A stretch of DNA of 34,017 nucleotides. Source: a virus. Below the pieces are notes generated by a model, which worked only from the letters and a program-made list of their open reading frames with translations, ran no database searches and had not been told where the DNA came from. Location: positions 1 to 34,017 of IMG/VR virus record IMGVR_UViG_3300010158_000196; one strand, written 5' to 3'. Positions 9,325-16,903 of the stretch are shown in pieces (the stretch's first letter is position 1; every line of letters begins with the position of its first letter). The translations under genes were made by a program, and so were the position numbers.

Positions 9325-10605
9325 CTATTCGTTGTCAACAGAGCCAGTCCACCCATGCTTACGCATCCGATCTAAAGCGTCTTCGTATTCAGTACCCCCA
9401 TACTCGTTTGCCTGACCCCAAATGTCGTCAAGGAGGTTGTCATCTATAAGATGCTTGTGCAGTTCATTTGAGAGTGCGTCTTTTTGTTTTTTGTACTTAG
9501 TATAGCCGCTTTTGCTGTTGTATTCTGAATGTCCGCGCTCCATCTCGCGAAAGCGATCAACAACTTGATTTATGAAGTTGTCGTAAACATCCATGCCATC
9601 AGCGTCATTGCCTTCTTCCTTGACAGCTTTTTTGGCAGCTTTATCTAAGAACTTGTTGTCATTCCAAACGTCAAGATACGAAGTTGCGCGAACAGCTTCT
9701 TTTGCTCGCCCATCTTCCATAATGCCTTCCAGTGAATTGCGCGTATTAGAAATTCCAGCAACTTCACCAAGCAATTTGCTGCCATCGCCAATAAGCTCTT
9801 TTACAGTTGCAAGTGGAAGTTTTGTTTGCGCAGCAACAGTCTCAGCATCAAGTCCTACGGCTTTAGCAGCATCAGTGTAGTTGTCGCCTTCTTCTACTGA
9901 AGCCCAAAGCTGTGTATGCGGCACATCTTCTGGGTCGTCCCAATTATCGCCAACGCTTTGACCTGTGGACGTCTCATAAGCCTTCTTGGCACTGTCAGTA
10001 TTTTCCCAAATCGTGGACGCGTAGGCTGCGATCTTTGCGGCAGCTTTTGCACTGTTGATAGCAGGTGCAGCGGTTTGCGCCATCTGTGTCAAGGGAGCCA
10101 AAGGCGCAACAATCTCAGGCACGACATCAGCAATCTTGGGTGTAGGCAGCATCTGATTGACCACTGCTTGCCCGGCACGTTGTAGCACCTCACGACGTGA
10201 CATAGGCGTTGCTGCAGCTTTGTTGACCAGTGCACCCAGCGCGCCTAATGCAGAGGGCGCGTCGTAGCTACCTCTACCCGGGTCAAAACTTCCTAAGTCT
10301 GGCTTAGGCGCTTGTACAGCAGGCGCAGGCGCTGATGCGGGAAGCGGAACGTCTTGTGGGCGTACTGCAGGTAAGTTCTCGTTTGACGTAGGGCGCAAGC
10401 CAAGTATTGAGCGCCTTGCCAAGTTAATAGGGGGCTCAGCTACAGCAGGTGGGCGTATAGTGGGTGGGCGCTTACCAAAAAGCCCCACCTGCAGCATATC
10501 TGGGTCTTGGCCTAACTGACTTGCACCGTCATCGTAGACCTGAGGTTGCTGACCTTGCGCTAGCATCTCAGCACGCATGCGAGCTAGTGTTTCATCATAG
10601 TCCAT
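9325..10605 (-). CDS. Presumed virion-associated protein, 426 aa
   Basis: It lies between TerL and the 1339-aa gene, with two-base gaps on both sides. The first 100 residues are Pro/Ala-rich and look disordered. They lead into DLGSFDPGRGSYD near residue 107, nearly the same motif as at the start of the next gene. Residues of about 230-290 contain an EGDNYTDAAKAVGLDAETVAA segment that could be a helix-turn-helix-like fold. The C-terminus is charged and rich in Asp, Glu, Lys and Tyr. I recognise no enzyme family. The shared motif and operon position suggest a partner of the 1339-aa protein. Confidence 0.75.
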   Translation of the reverse strand: MDYDETLARMRAEMLAQGQQPQVYDDGASQLGQDPDMLQVGLFGKRPPTIRPPAVAEPPINLARRSILGLRPTSNENLPAVRPQDVPLPASAPAPAVQAPKPDLGSFDPGRGSYDAPSALGALGALVNKAAATPMSRREVLQRAGQAVVNQMLPTPKIADVVPEIVAPLAPLTQMAQTAAPAINSAKAAAKIAAYASTIWENTDSAKKAYETSTGQSVGDNWDDPEDVPHTQLWASVEEGDNYTDAAKAVGLDAETVAAQTKLPLATVKELIGDGSKLLGEVAGISNTRNSLEGIMEDGRAKEAVRATSYLDVWNDNKFLDKAAKKAVKEEGNDADGMDVYDNFINQVVDRFREMERGHSEYNSKSGYTKYKKQKDALSNELHKHLIDDNLLDDIWGQANEYGGTEYEDALDRMRKHGWTGSVDNE

Positions 10606-10607
10606 AG

Positions 10608-12035
10608 TTATTGCGCATATGGGTTGATACGTGGGCTGCGGTCCTCGTCATACGAGTCATCGTCATTGTACACCGGATCGATGTTCAAAAACCCTTGGTC
10701 CCGTAATAGACGCAACGCCTGTGAGGTTGCATCCACAAGGTCATCATGCCTGACCTCTGGGAACGAGCATAACTGGTTTAGTAGTGGCTCGACCCAGGTC
10801 CGTGGCGCGCCAGGGTTATTCGTAGACTCAGGCACGTAAATCAGTCCACGCTTGATGATTGGCGCAACGATATTAAGCCTCATCATCTTATCGGCGTTGC
10901 CGGGATTGTAGCCTCTGACCTGCAGGCCCGCACGGCGCAAGTCTTGGATGAGGGAGATGCCGGCGGACTTGTCCTCGATCAAAATCATGTCGACCTTCTT
11001 GCCTGAGCCAAACTCATTCTCGTCGCCGTAGATGCTGGTCGCCTCGTCCACGACTTTAGGTCGCAGGTCAGGATACTGCAGGTGTTCTTCCCAGCAGTCA
11101 ATAATCATCGCCGACATGGGCTTATCGGGCGAGGGTTTGAAGACGCCAAACACCACACACGCGGTCGGGTCATTCTTAGTTTTGTCCGACGTGGCAATGT
11201 CGTAGGACTGCACAATATACTCAAAGCGTGGCAGCGGCTTCTCATGGGGCCAAAGCTTGAACCAGTCGCGTTTGACGATGCCGGCTTCTTCTGGGTCGAT
11301 GATCTCAGCATGAATCTCTTGGCGCCCAAGTGTCGTGCCCTCATATTGCAAGATCTGCTTTTGGAAGCTCGGTGCGAGGTTCTTGATGTTATCGTACGTG
11401 GATGCTGAGGTATAGCATACATCATCCCCATCTCGGTTGACCAGATCAACAATCAAGGGCCTTGGCTTAGGTGTTGTGGTGGCAATGATCCGTGGGTGCT
11501 TACCAAGGCGCATGCCAAACTGCAACATGTTCCATGCGTCATCAAGGTAGTCCCATGCAGCCAGCTCATCCAGCCACCCGCCATGGAACTGTGGACCTCG
11601 GAAGCGTGAAGGCTCAAACGCTGGGATGCCTTTGATTATGCTGCCATTGACAAGCTTGATCTCATTTAGCGATTTGATGTAGTCTGCAATGAGAGTGTGT
11701 GGCATAACCGCAATCAAGCCTGACTCACCTTCAAAGCAAACATCACGCACATCTCCGCCTGTCGGAGCTGATACTAGCCACCGCGTCCCAGGTTGGCTCC
11801 AAGCTTCCCACCAAGTCCATTCAGCTGCGCACCGAGTCTTACCTGCACCGCGCCCAGCAAGCAGAAGCCAAATGTCCCACCAATCTCCGCCTGGTGTGAT
11901 CTGATGCTTGTTCGCGATTGACAGCCACTTAACGCGAGCTTTCAACGCCGCCTGCCATTCAGGCGATGCTTGATTCAGGTTAGGACCAGACGCTATGCGC
12001 TGTGCAAGTCGTTCAGCTGTTGCCGGATTCAGCAT
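10608..12035 (-). CDS. terL: Terminase large subunit, 475 aa
   Basis: TerL is the ATP-driven DNA packaging motor and headful or site-specific nuclease. The N-terminal ATPase has a Walker A motif GRGAGKT at residues 61-67 and a Walker B with catalytic acid in GGWLDELAAW (D156, E157). The C-terminal RNase H-like nuclease shows acidic clusters in QSYDIATSDKTKND, MILIEDKSAG and RHDDLVDATSQAL. Length and order are normal for the family. The start at 12035 overlaps the end of TerS by 23 bases and has no clear Shine-Dalgarno sequence, which implies translational coupling. Confidence 0.95.
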   Translation of the reverse strand: MLNPATAERLAQRIASGPNLNQASPEWQAALKARVKWLSIANKHQITPGGDWWDIWLLLAGRGAGKTRCAAEWTWWEAWSQPGTRWLVSAPTGGDVRDVCFEGESGLIAVMPHTLIADYIKSLNEIKLVNGSIIKGIPAFEPSRFRGPQFHGGWLDELAAWDYLDDAWNMLQFGMRLGKHPRIIATTTPKPRPLIVDLVNRDGDDVCYTSASTYDNIKNLAPSFQKQILQYEGTTLGRQEIHAEIIDPEEAGIVKRDWFKLWPHEKPLPRFEYIVQSYDIATSDKTKNDPTACVVFGVFKPSPDKPMSAMIIDCWEEHLQYPDLRPKVVDEATSIYGDENEFGSGKKVDMILIEDKSAGISLIQDLRRAGLQVRGYNPGNADKMMRLNIVAPIIKRGLIYVPESTNNPGAPRTWVEPLLNQLCSFPEVRHDDLVDATSQALRLLRDQGFLNIDPVYNDDDSYDEDRSPRINPYAQ

Positions 12036-12465
12036 CGGCTTGTCGTGCAGCTAGCAGATCAGCAACCAGGTCCTTAGCAAAATCGTGGATAACGTCGACT
12101 TGAATGGCTCCGTCGTTCTTACCAACGACCTCGACTTTGTTGTTTTCGCGGTACTCATTGGGGAACCTAGCAGCCATAGACCGAGACCAAAGCCCGGTGT
12201 TAATCCGCGGTCCGCCTGGGTTTTCAATCATGTGATTCTGGGCCAAAGTCTCCCAATAATCAAGCGCATGCTGCTTCGCTTCTTTCAAGGCATTGCGAAA
12301 CTCCTCGTGCACAGCTTCCCAGTCTGATATGTTAGTAGGGTGAAGCCCAAGGCGCGATCCTATTTGATGACGTGAAAGCCCTTCTTTGCCCATGTCTGCA
12401 ATTTTATCGCAAAGTGCTGGGTTGTACTTTGTAGGGCGTCCTATGGGTCGTTTTTCAGTAGTCAT
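12013..12465 (-). CDS. terS: Terminase small subunit, 150 aa
   Basis: TerS recognises the packaging site and hands DNA to TerL. The N-terminus GRPTKYNPALCDKIADMGKE is followed by a helix-turn-helix-like segment (LSRHQIGSRLGLHPTNISDW, residues about 30-50), as in many small terminases. A conserved-looking MAARFPNEYRENNKVEV segment lies in the middle. The adjoining TerL supports the call. The ATG at 12465 is only seven bases from a TATAAT box on the same strand, so the messenger may have almost no leader. Confidence 0.85.
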   Translation of the reverse strand: MTTEKRPIGRPTKYNPALCDKIADMGKEGLSRHQIGSRLGLHPTNISDWEAVHEEFRNALKEAKQHALDYWETLAQNHMIENPGGPRINTGLWSRSMAARFPNEYRENNKVEVVGKNDGAIQVDVIHDFAKDLVADLLAARQADAESGNS

Positions 12466-12681
12466 AGCTTAGATTATACACATTCTGGTGAAAAGTTGAT
12501 CATTTTTGGCCTATTACAAAAAGTATTACAACGGGCTCGAAAACTATATACGGGGGAGTATATATATATAAATATTCCTTTAGTTTTAGTAGTAGTAATA
12601 TATGTAATAATGTAATTAGAGTTTAGAAACAACAACTTAGAGCACTTTGCAGTGTAATCAGCTGTTGTAATACTGCACGAA
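12466..12681. other. AT-rich spacer with inverted repeats between terS and primase
   Basis: This 216-base stretch has no convincing gene. It is strongly AT-rich, with a run of alternating TA near 12559-12572. TATTACAA occurs at 12512 and 12524. GTATTACAAC (12523-12532) is exactly inverted as GTTGTAATAC (12664-12673). A small hairpin TATATAC/GTATATA spans 12545-12564 around a GGGGGA loop. No clear intrinsic terminator for the primase gene was found. It may hold the late promoter, regulatory sites or an origin. Confidence 0.6.
12473..12478 (-). promoter_or_regulatory. -10-like box TATAAT before terS
   Basis: A perfect TATAAT on the minus strand lies seven bases before the terS ATG, within TGTATAAT, which also starts the promoters at 17861 and 18929. 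No good -35 box is seen at the usual spacing. If used, transcription would start at or near the start codon, giving a leaderless or very short-leader message. Confidence 0.45.
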
Positions 12682-14811
12682 TTAGAAGGAATCTGTAATA
12701 TTTTGCACCTCTTTTGCCACTGCATCAGCAGTAGCTTTTGCAGCATTTCGTTTATTACAAATCTCCCAATCATTGGTTTTGCCTATAAACCAACCGCGCA
12801 TCGTAATATTTTTTGTCACATCGCCAGCATCTGTCTTCATAAACACCACAGCTTCATCGCCGGGCGCAATGCCGGCCAAAGCAGACTTAACGTACTTAGC
12901 TGAGGGCATCCTTTCATCACCTTGCCAAGCTCTAAAGAGTATTTGCAGTTGCTGATTGGTAAAGAATGCCACGCCATTTATATGCGTTCTAGCCCATTCG
13001 ACGAGGTCATTGGCGAATTGTTGAGTGACGGATTGAGAAAGTTTCACGACTTGTGCCTTGCGTTTAGTGTTAGGTGCTGCCTTGAAAGGGTCAAATGTTG
13101 AGATGTCGCGGTTGTAGTACCAGTTAAGCACCGCGCCAAATCCCCCAGCCCTTGCCCACCGCATGAGTGCTACAACTAGAGGCTGCGTCTCCGCGTTGGT
13201 AAGTGTCTCCGGTTTATAGATAGCTTCACGTCTAGCGCTGTTGCCCATCGTTGTGACGTAAGGCCTGTTGGTTGTGAAGACAAAGTTGATGTAGTTCTCT
13301 ATTGAGTATTGCGCCCCGTACTTATTGTTGATGGTAATCTCCTTAGATGTGATGAAGTTCTTTAGCTTAGCGCTATGGTCATCACGATCGGATGAAGGCT
13401 CATTCACCACCACAAAGATCTTGTTGCGTAGCAGCCCATTGAAGGCGCCAAACAACTCATCAGGCCCCACAATGATTGCCGGTGCCCCATCACCAAGACC
13501 CAGCATCTCTGCTATGAACTCAGCCACAGCAGATTTGCCAATGCCCTCACTGTTAGACACAAACTGTGGAGTGGTGTTGTTTCGCCGGTGTGGGAATTGG
13601 ACTATGTTGGCAACCCAATCATGCCAATACTCCATAAACTCAATTTCATCTCTAAAGAAGTACTTGCAGAATTCAGCGTACAAATTGATGTCACCTGCCA
13701 CAGGAAAGTGCGACCAAGCGTTAAGATAGTTGTAACAGCCATCTGGAGTGACCCTAAGTCCCTGGTACCGTGGGTAGATCCCCACCTTTTTAATATCGCA
13801 CCTCTTGGGCCACTTCTTGTACTCCTCAATGAGAGGTATCTCACGGCTAACAACCTTAGGTGGTGCGCCATTGCGGCCTTGCACGGTGCTGGTCTGAATG
13901 AAGATGTGCTGAGCTGAGTCTATACGTGCTTTGTTAAAGTTCAGAATGTGCCCGTCCATCAACCGGATGACATCGCCATTGAGCATGGCATACTTTGTAG
14001 AGAACTCATGTAGCTTCACATCTAGTGTATCCACGCCATTCATGACGATGCTGGTTGCGGTGAGCACCTCTGTCAGCGTCTTACCAGCCTGCAGATGGTC
14101 ATCAATGGCGTACTTCTTGCCTTCGCCATAACCGAAGCGACCGACACGGCAAAGATGGACCTCAGCGCCAAGCCCACGCAATGTGATTGCTAGCTTAGTC
14201 TCGGCTAATGCCACCTGCTCATTGGGCTCGCCTTCAGCCTTGGCGCCGTCATAGTCAAAGATGATGTAGACCTGTCTGCTCTTGGACTCAAAACTAGTCT
14301 TTTTGCGCCACATGATCTGCATCAAGTCTTTGTGCAGGTGCAGCCCCTGTTTGTCCGTCCAGCTAGTAACCCCTGCCAACCCCAAGCATGCGTAAGGCAG
14401 TGTGTCTGCAACCAGCACTTTGGTGATGGACCATGCCTTGAATTCACCTTCTGTGATGATGACGGGAATGTCTACATCCGTAATGACGCGGCGCCAATTG
14501 GTTTTGATGGGAAAATAGATATGACTGCCACTGGCTCGAGCCTGTGAGTACTTCATCTTGGACCGAGGCTGCAATAACCTAACGCGGTCAAAGCCGGTGT
14601 CCTTGCCGTCGATGTCACGATACGGGATGCGTATACTCCACTCACCGGTGTGCCCAAGCAGAGCACGGGTTTGCTCACGATCAAGCAACTCAAGACCTAA
14701 TTGTGCTATGTCAGTGGCATCATAGCCTCGGTCCTGAAGATAGTTGGTGTATAATTGCTGCGGAGTTACTATACTTGCGCCGAATCCGGTCGGCGCAATC
14801 TGTGGTTCCAT
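12682..14811 (-). CDS. Primase-helicase, TOPRIM plus SF3-like, 709 aa
   Basis: The N-terminal half looks like a TOPRIM/DUF3854-type primase, with IPVIITEGEFKAWS (Glu at 121) and VYIIFDYDGAK (D186, D188) as the metal-binding acids. The C-terminal half has a Walker A SEGIGKSA (residues 421-428), a Walker B-like KIFVVVNEP (about 464-472) and FVFTTNRP, as in D5/DUF5906 superfamily 3 helicases. It would prime and unwind phage DNA for the family A polymerase encoded on the other strand. The ATG at 14811 has AAGGA five bases upstream. It faces away from the plus-strand early genes across a 289-base control region. It is the only replication gene on the minus strand. Confidence 0.85.
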   Translation of the reverse strand: MEPQIAPTGFGASIVTPQQLYTNYLQDRGYDATDIAQLGLELLDREQTRALLGHTGEWSIRIPYRDIDGKDTGFDRVRLLQPRSKMKYSQARASGSHIYFPIKTNWRRVITDVDIPVIITEGEFKAWSITKVLVADTLPYACLGLAGVTSWTDKQGLHLHKDLMQIMWRKKTSFESKSRQVYIIFDYDGAKAEGEPNEQVALAETKLAITLRGLGAEVHLCRVGRFGYGEGKKYAIDDHLQAGKTLTEVLTATSIVMNGVDTLDVKLHEFSTKYAMLNGDVIRLMDGHILNFNKARIDSAQHIFIQTSTVQGRNGAPPKVVSREIPLIEEYKKWPKRCDIKKVGIYPRYQGLRVTPDGCYNYLNAWSHFPVAGDINLYAEFCKYFFRDEIEFMEYWHDWVANIVQFPHRRNNTTPQFVSNSEGIGKSAVAEFIAEMLGLGDGAPAIIVGPDELFGAFNGLLRNKIFVVVNEPSSDRDDHSAKLKNFITSKEITINNKYGAQYSIENYINFVFTTNRPYVTTMGNSARREAIYKPETLTNAETQPLVVALMRWARAGGFGAVLNWYYNRDISTFDPFKAAPNTKRKAQVVKLSQSVTQQFANDLVEWARTHINGVAFFTNQQLQILFRAWQGDERMPSAKYVKSALAGIAPGDEAVVFMKTDAGDVTKNITMRGWFIGKTNDWEICNKRNAAKATADAVAKEVQNITDSF

Positions 14812-14833
14812 GTTGATCCTTGGTTGGTTTTAG

Positions 14834-14865
14834 GGCACTTTGAAGTTGTATAGACTTCAGGTGCC
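14834..14865 (+). terminator. Hairpin with T-rich tail, terminator-like
   Basis: GGCAC pairs with GTGCC and GAAGT with ACTTC, with one bulged T and a seven-base loop (about 12 pairs). On the plus strand it is followed by TTATTTTT, the form of an intrinsic terminator, which would block plus-strand antisense transcripts entering from the primase gene. On the minus strand it would sit in the leader of the primase message instead. Direction of action is not proven. Confidence 0.45.
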
Positions 14866-15043
14866 TTATTTTTGGTGTGATGCTTATAGAAATGGAAAAG
14901 ATGTTCACATAGATACCTTTCAATAGTCAAGTTGATGGGACGGAGCATGGCCCCGCAAGTTATGTAATATACACCATCTAGGGGCTGGGTGGTGGCTTAA
15001 AAACTTTTTTTGCTAGGGCGGTACAAAGCTGCAAAAGCGGATG

Positions 15044-15071
15044 TACAATGCACTTACAGCAACGTTGCTGT
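15044..15071 (+). promoter_or_regulatory. Early promoter candidate with palindromic operator
   Basis: TACAAT (15044-15049, five of six bases of the -10 consensus) is followed six bases later by the perfect 16-base palindrome ACAGCAACGTTGCTGT (15056-15071). The palindrome would cover the start of transcription, a usual place for a repressor. The same 12-base core recurs at 28221-28238 after another -10 box. No convincing -35 is seen. Confidence 0.55.
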
Positions 15072-15100
15072 GACACCTTGACTATAGAAAGCTACACACC

Positions 15101-15238
15101 ATGAACGACGTACAATTGCATGACTTCCTAGAAATTCTGATTGATTTATCATTGGAAGGGGAAACTTTTGAGATCTGCATAGCAGCTCTTAAACTACAAA
15201 CAGCATTGCTATCCGTTTATGGTGACAACTTTCTGTAA
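15101..15238 (+). CDS. Small early protein, 45 aa
   Basis: This is the first gene after the divergent region, starting ATG at 15101 after a leader with TATAGAAAG. It encodes MNDVQLHDFLEILIDLSLEG..., an acidic helical peptide ending YGDNFL. No known domain is recognised. The position as the first gene behind an operator suggests immediate-early expression, and such tiny proteins often target host functions, but that is speculation. Confidence 0.6.
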   Translation: MNDVQLHDFLEILIDLSLEGETFEICIAALKLQTALLSVYGDNFL

Positions 15239-15270
15239 TCAATCAACCTGAACTTTGAAAGGCATCTATC

Positions 15271-15507
15271 ATGAAAATGAAAAACAGCGTCCCACAGCCT
15301 ACACGGCACCCCCACATTCCACGTGTGTATTGTATCTTTGTGAACGGCAATTGGCACTCTGATGTCGAAGCCTTCTCAGAAGAGCATGCACTTGACAAGA
15401 TGGTTGGCAACATCGGCTACTACGTCCATGAGATCAGCGCCGAGCTGCTTGAAGGCACTGATGAGCCTGAAGAGGCCGGCTACCCCCGCAGTCTGTATGG
15501 CAACTAA
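15271..15507 (+). CDS. Small early protein, 78 aa
   Basis: The ATG at 15271 follows TTGAAAGGCATCTATC, a good ribosome site within the repeated leader element. The middle reads PRVYCIFVNGNWHSDVEAFSEEHALDKM, a small mixed alpha/beta fold seen in phage proteins that I cannot name. The C-terminus is acidic (ELLEGTDEPEEAGYP). No membrane segment or enzyme motif is seen. Confidence 0.7.
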   Translation: MKMKNSVPQPTRHPHIPRVYCIFVNGNWHSDVEAFSEEHALDKMVGNIGYYVHEISAELLEGTDEPEEAGYPRSLYGN

Positions 15508-15517
15508 GGAGAACATC

Positions 15518-15709
15518 ATGGAAGAAGGCATTACAGTCATGGCAGAAGATGACACACGCATCAATGTAGATGCTTGGGACACTTACGGCGAACCGTTAAA
15601 GGTTTGGCTTAACATCGCCGTGCCGCGAGCGTCCTGCAGCGCGGTGCTTACTAAAGAGCAGGCAATGCAGATTGCGGCAGCTCTTATAAAATTTGCGGAG
15701 GCAGCATGA
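15518..15709 (+). CDS. Small early protein, 63 aa
   Basis: ATG 15518 is chosen because AAGGAG lies seven bases upstream; longer in-frame starts would overlap the preceding gene. The product has a beta-rich middle (DDTRINVDAWDTYGEPLKVWLNI) and a C-terminal amphipathic helix (TKEQAMQIAAALIKFAEAA). Function unknown. It ends overlapping the next gene in ATGA. Confidence 0.7.
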   Translation: MEEGITVMAEDDTRINVDAWDTYGEPLKVWLNIAVPRASCSAVLTKEQAMQIAAALIKFAEAA

Positions 15710-15876
15710 CCATCAAAACGTCTTTTGTTTACCCGCCCATTCCTGTGCGCGACTTTGACTGGGAGGCTTATATTGATGGCTATGAGCCTGGCGATGCGCT
15801 GGGCCATGGCGCCACTGAAGAAGAGGCCATCGCCGATCTATTGTCTATCATCACCCAACCCAAGGAATTATCATGA
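15706..15876 (+). CDS. Small early protein, 56 aa
   Basis: It starts inside the stop of the previous gene (ATGA, 15706-15709) and has GCGGAGG upstream as a ribosome site. The product, MTIKTSFVYPPIPVRDFDWEAY..., has the DWEAYIDGYEPGDALGHGATEEEAIADLL pattern in two parts, like small phage proteins of unknown function. It is acidic with no membrane segment, and is missed by length-limited gene finding. Confidence 0.7.
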   Translation: MTIKTSFVYPPIPVRDFDWEAYIDGYEPGDALGHGATEEEAIADLLSIITQPKELS

Positions 15877-15965
15877 CCATCGAAGACCTCTGCATCGGCG
15901 TACTGGCAGGCGTCTTCGCGCTTGCAGTATACTTCATCACCATCTGCATGTTAGGACTAGAATGA
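15873..15965 (+). CDS. Single-pass membrane peptide, 30 aa
   Basis: It starts in the ATGA overlap at 15873 and ends in another at 15962. Residues 7-27 (CIGVLAGVFALAVYFITICM) are one hydrophobic membrane-spanning segment with only a few flanking residues, acidic at both ends. AAGGA lies five bases before the start. Such peptides can act on the host inner membrane, for example in exclusion or lysis timing. Being joined by overlaps on both sides argues that it is translated. Confidence 0.6.
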   Translation: MTIEDLCIGVLAGVFALAVYFITICMLGLE

Positions 15966-16138
15966 ACACTACTCACAACCCAGCGCATATGCAAGACTGG
16001 GAGCAAGCTTTTGACGACTGGGTTGTACTACTCAAGCGCGCTAATGCTATGGAATTGTTGGATGACCCCAAGGCTATCTGGGACGAAGCTTGGCGCCAAG
16101 CTTGTATCATCAACGCTAAAATAGAAGCTACGCAATGA
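15962..16138 (+). CDS. Small early protein, 58 aa
   Basis: It begins at the ATGA overlap at 15962, with TTAGGA as a possible ribosome site. The product is helical and Trp-rich (MQDWEQAFDDWVVLLKRAN, IWDEAWRQACI). No known family. It ends in an ATGA overlap with the lipoprotein gene. Confidence 0.65.
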   Translation: MNTTHNPAHMQDWEQAFDDWVVLLKRANAMELLDDPKAIWDEAWRQACIINAKIEATQ

Positions 16139-16356
16139 AGTACCTATACGCAATAGCCATTGCAGTGATGGCTCTCAGTGCTTGCAACGACGAGCATAAA
16201 CCACCACCGTTGAAGGAAGGCTGGATACGCATTGATTGGCCTGACTTTAATGCAACATATGTTGTGCCTATTGTGATGGATGACGGAACCAATTGCGTTG
16301 TAGCTGGTGGACGCTATGGGCAAGATATCTCCTGCGACTGGAGGAAGAAGAAATGA
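16135..16356 (+). CDS. Predicted lipoprotein, 73 aa
   Basis: The N-terminus MKYLYAIAIAVMALSAC is a lipoprotein signal with a LSAC lipobox, so Cys17 should be lipidated after signal peptidase II cleavage. The mature part, about 57 residues, has two further cysteines (TNCVVAGG and DISCDW) that could form a disulfide in the periplasm. Early phage lipoproteins such as T5 Llp act in superinfection exclusion by blocking receptors; Rz1-type spanins are the other option, but no partner Rz gene overlaps here. Gene borders are set by ATGA overlaps on both sides. Confidence 0.7.
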   Translation: MKYLYAIAIAVMALSACNDEHKPPPLKEGWIRIDWPDFNATYVVPIVMDDGTNCVVAGGRYGQDISCDWRKKK

Positions 16357-16499
16357 AAGCAGGACGAAAGCCAAACCCACCGAAGCCAGCGGAGCCTTGG
16401 TACACAGTGCTTGCAAGGGCGTTAAAGGCGTACAACTTCCCTGCGACTGACGCAACCAAAGAAACTCAACCACAAACTGCATGGAGACATTTACTATGA
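16353..16499 (+). CDS. Small basic protein, 48 aa
   Basis: It starts in the ATGA overlap at 16353 behind GGAGGAAG. The product starts KAGRKPNPPKPAEPWYTVLARALKAY, a Pro-rich basic segment followed by a helix. No known family. It ends overlapping the next gene's ATG at 16496. Confidence 0.6.
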   Translation: MKAGRKPNPPKPAEPWYTVLARALKAYNFPATDATKETQPQTAWRHLL

Positions 16500-16903
16500 C
16501 AGGATTTGATAGCAAACGCAAAATCGCGCAGGACAGGCTGGACGACGACGATGTTCAGGTTTACGCAAAGCCTAGGCTTGACCAAGGCCCAGACTACGAG
16601 CGCGGGTTTGTGGACGGGATGCTGCACCAGACGCAATCCAGTGTTGACAAAGCAGTCAACCGGATGGCACATCCAGCGCAAGAGCCGGTGGACAATGATT
16701 TTTTTAAAGTTCTCTCAAGGAACAACCCAAGCCCAGATCAACGCCCTACCTGCACAATTATTCATCCGCCAAAACCTGTTGGTCACTGGGTGTTATACCC
16801 CCAAGCGACTCCGTACACATCGTTTGCTATGTACCACAAGCCAACGGACAAACAGATTAAAAACACTGAGCAGCTACTTGGATGGGAATGGAGGGACGCA
16901 TGA
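16496..16903 (+). CDS. Hypothetical protein, 135 aa
   Basis: ATG 16496 is preferred (ATGA overlap with the previous stop, TGGAGA upstream); ATG 16481 is possible and would add five residues. The first half is charged (KRKIAQDRLDDDDVQVYAK), and DYERGFVDGMLHQTQSSVDKAVN follows, a pattern common in small phage proteins. The second half has HWVLYPQATPYTSFAMYHKPTDKQI. No recognised domain. Confidence 0.7.
   Translation: MTGFDSKRKIAQDRLDDDDVQVYAKPRLDQGPDYERGFVDGMLHQTQSSVDKAVNRMAHPAQEPVDNDFFKVLSRNNPSPDQRPTCTIIHPPKPVGHWVLYPQATPYTSFAMYHKPTDKQIKNTEQLLGWEWRDA

Larger units (their letters stand above)
14812..15100. other. Divergent control region
   Basis: This 289-base gap separates leftward primase and rightward early genes. 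On the minus strand TTGACTATTGAAAGG (14918-14932) is a copy of the leader element seen before several plus-strand genes; it is followed by an ATG directly abutting TGA and by a GTG, but no good gene. A minus-strand TATATT box (14966-14971) is a weak promoter candidate. On the plus strand are TACAAT, a palindrome and a second leader-like CTTGACTATAGAAAG. A hairpin lies at 14834-14865. No tRNA or other RNA gene is evident. Confidence 0.7.

Noticed and set aside
8640-9449. Plus-strand 269-aa frame opposite the 1339-aa gene
   Set aside because: It has low-complexity composition typical of an antisense shadow and no ribosome site.
12474-12773. Minus-strand 99-aa frame over the AT-rich spacer
   Set aside because: It overlaps the primase 3' end, has no ribosome site and its composition follows the AT-rich DNA.
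14746-14757. TGTATAATT on the plus strand inside the primase gene
   Set aside because: It is within coding sequence with no leader or gene behind it; probably chance.
14720-14923. Minus-strand 67-aa frame with GTG or TTG start in the primase leader
   Set aside because: It overlaps primase by about 90 bases and the ATG after the leader element is followed at once by TGA; only the leader element is kept.
14950-15040. tRNA-like or small RNA structure in the divergent region
   Set aside because: No cloverleaf, anticodon arm or T-loop pattern could be drawn.
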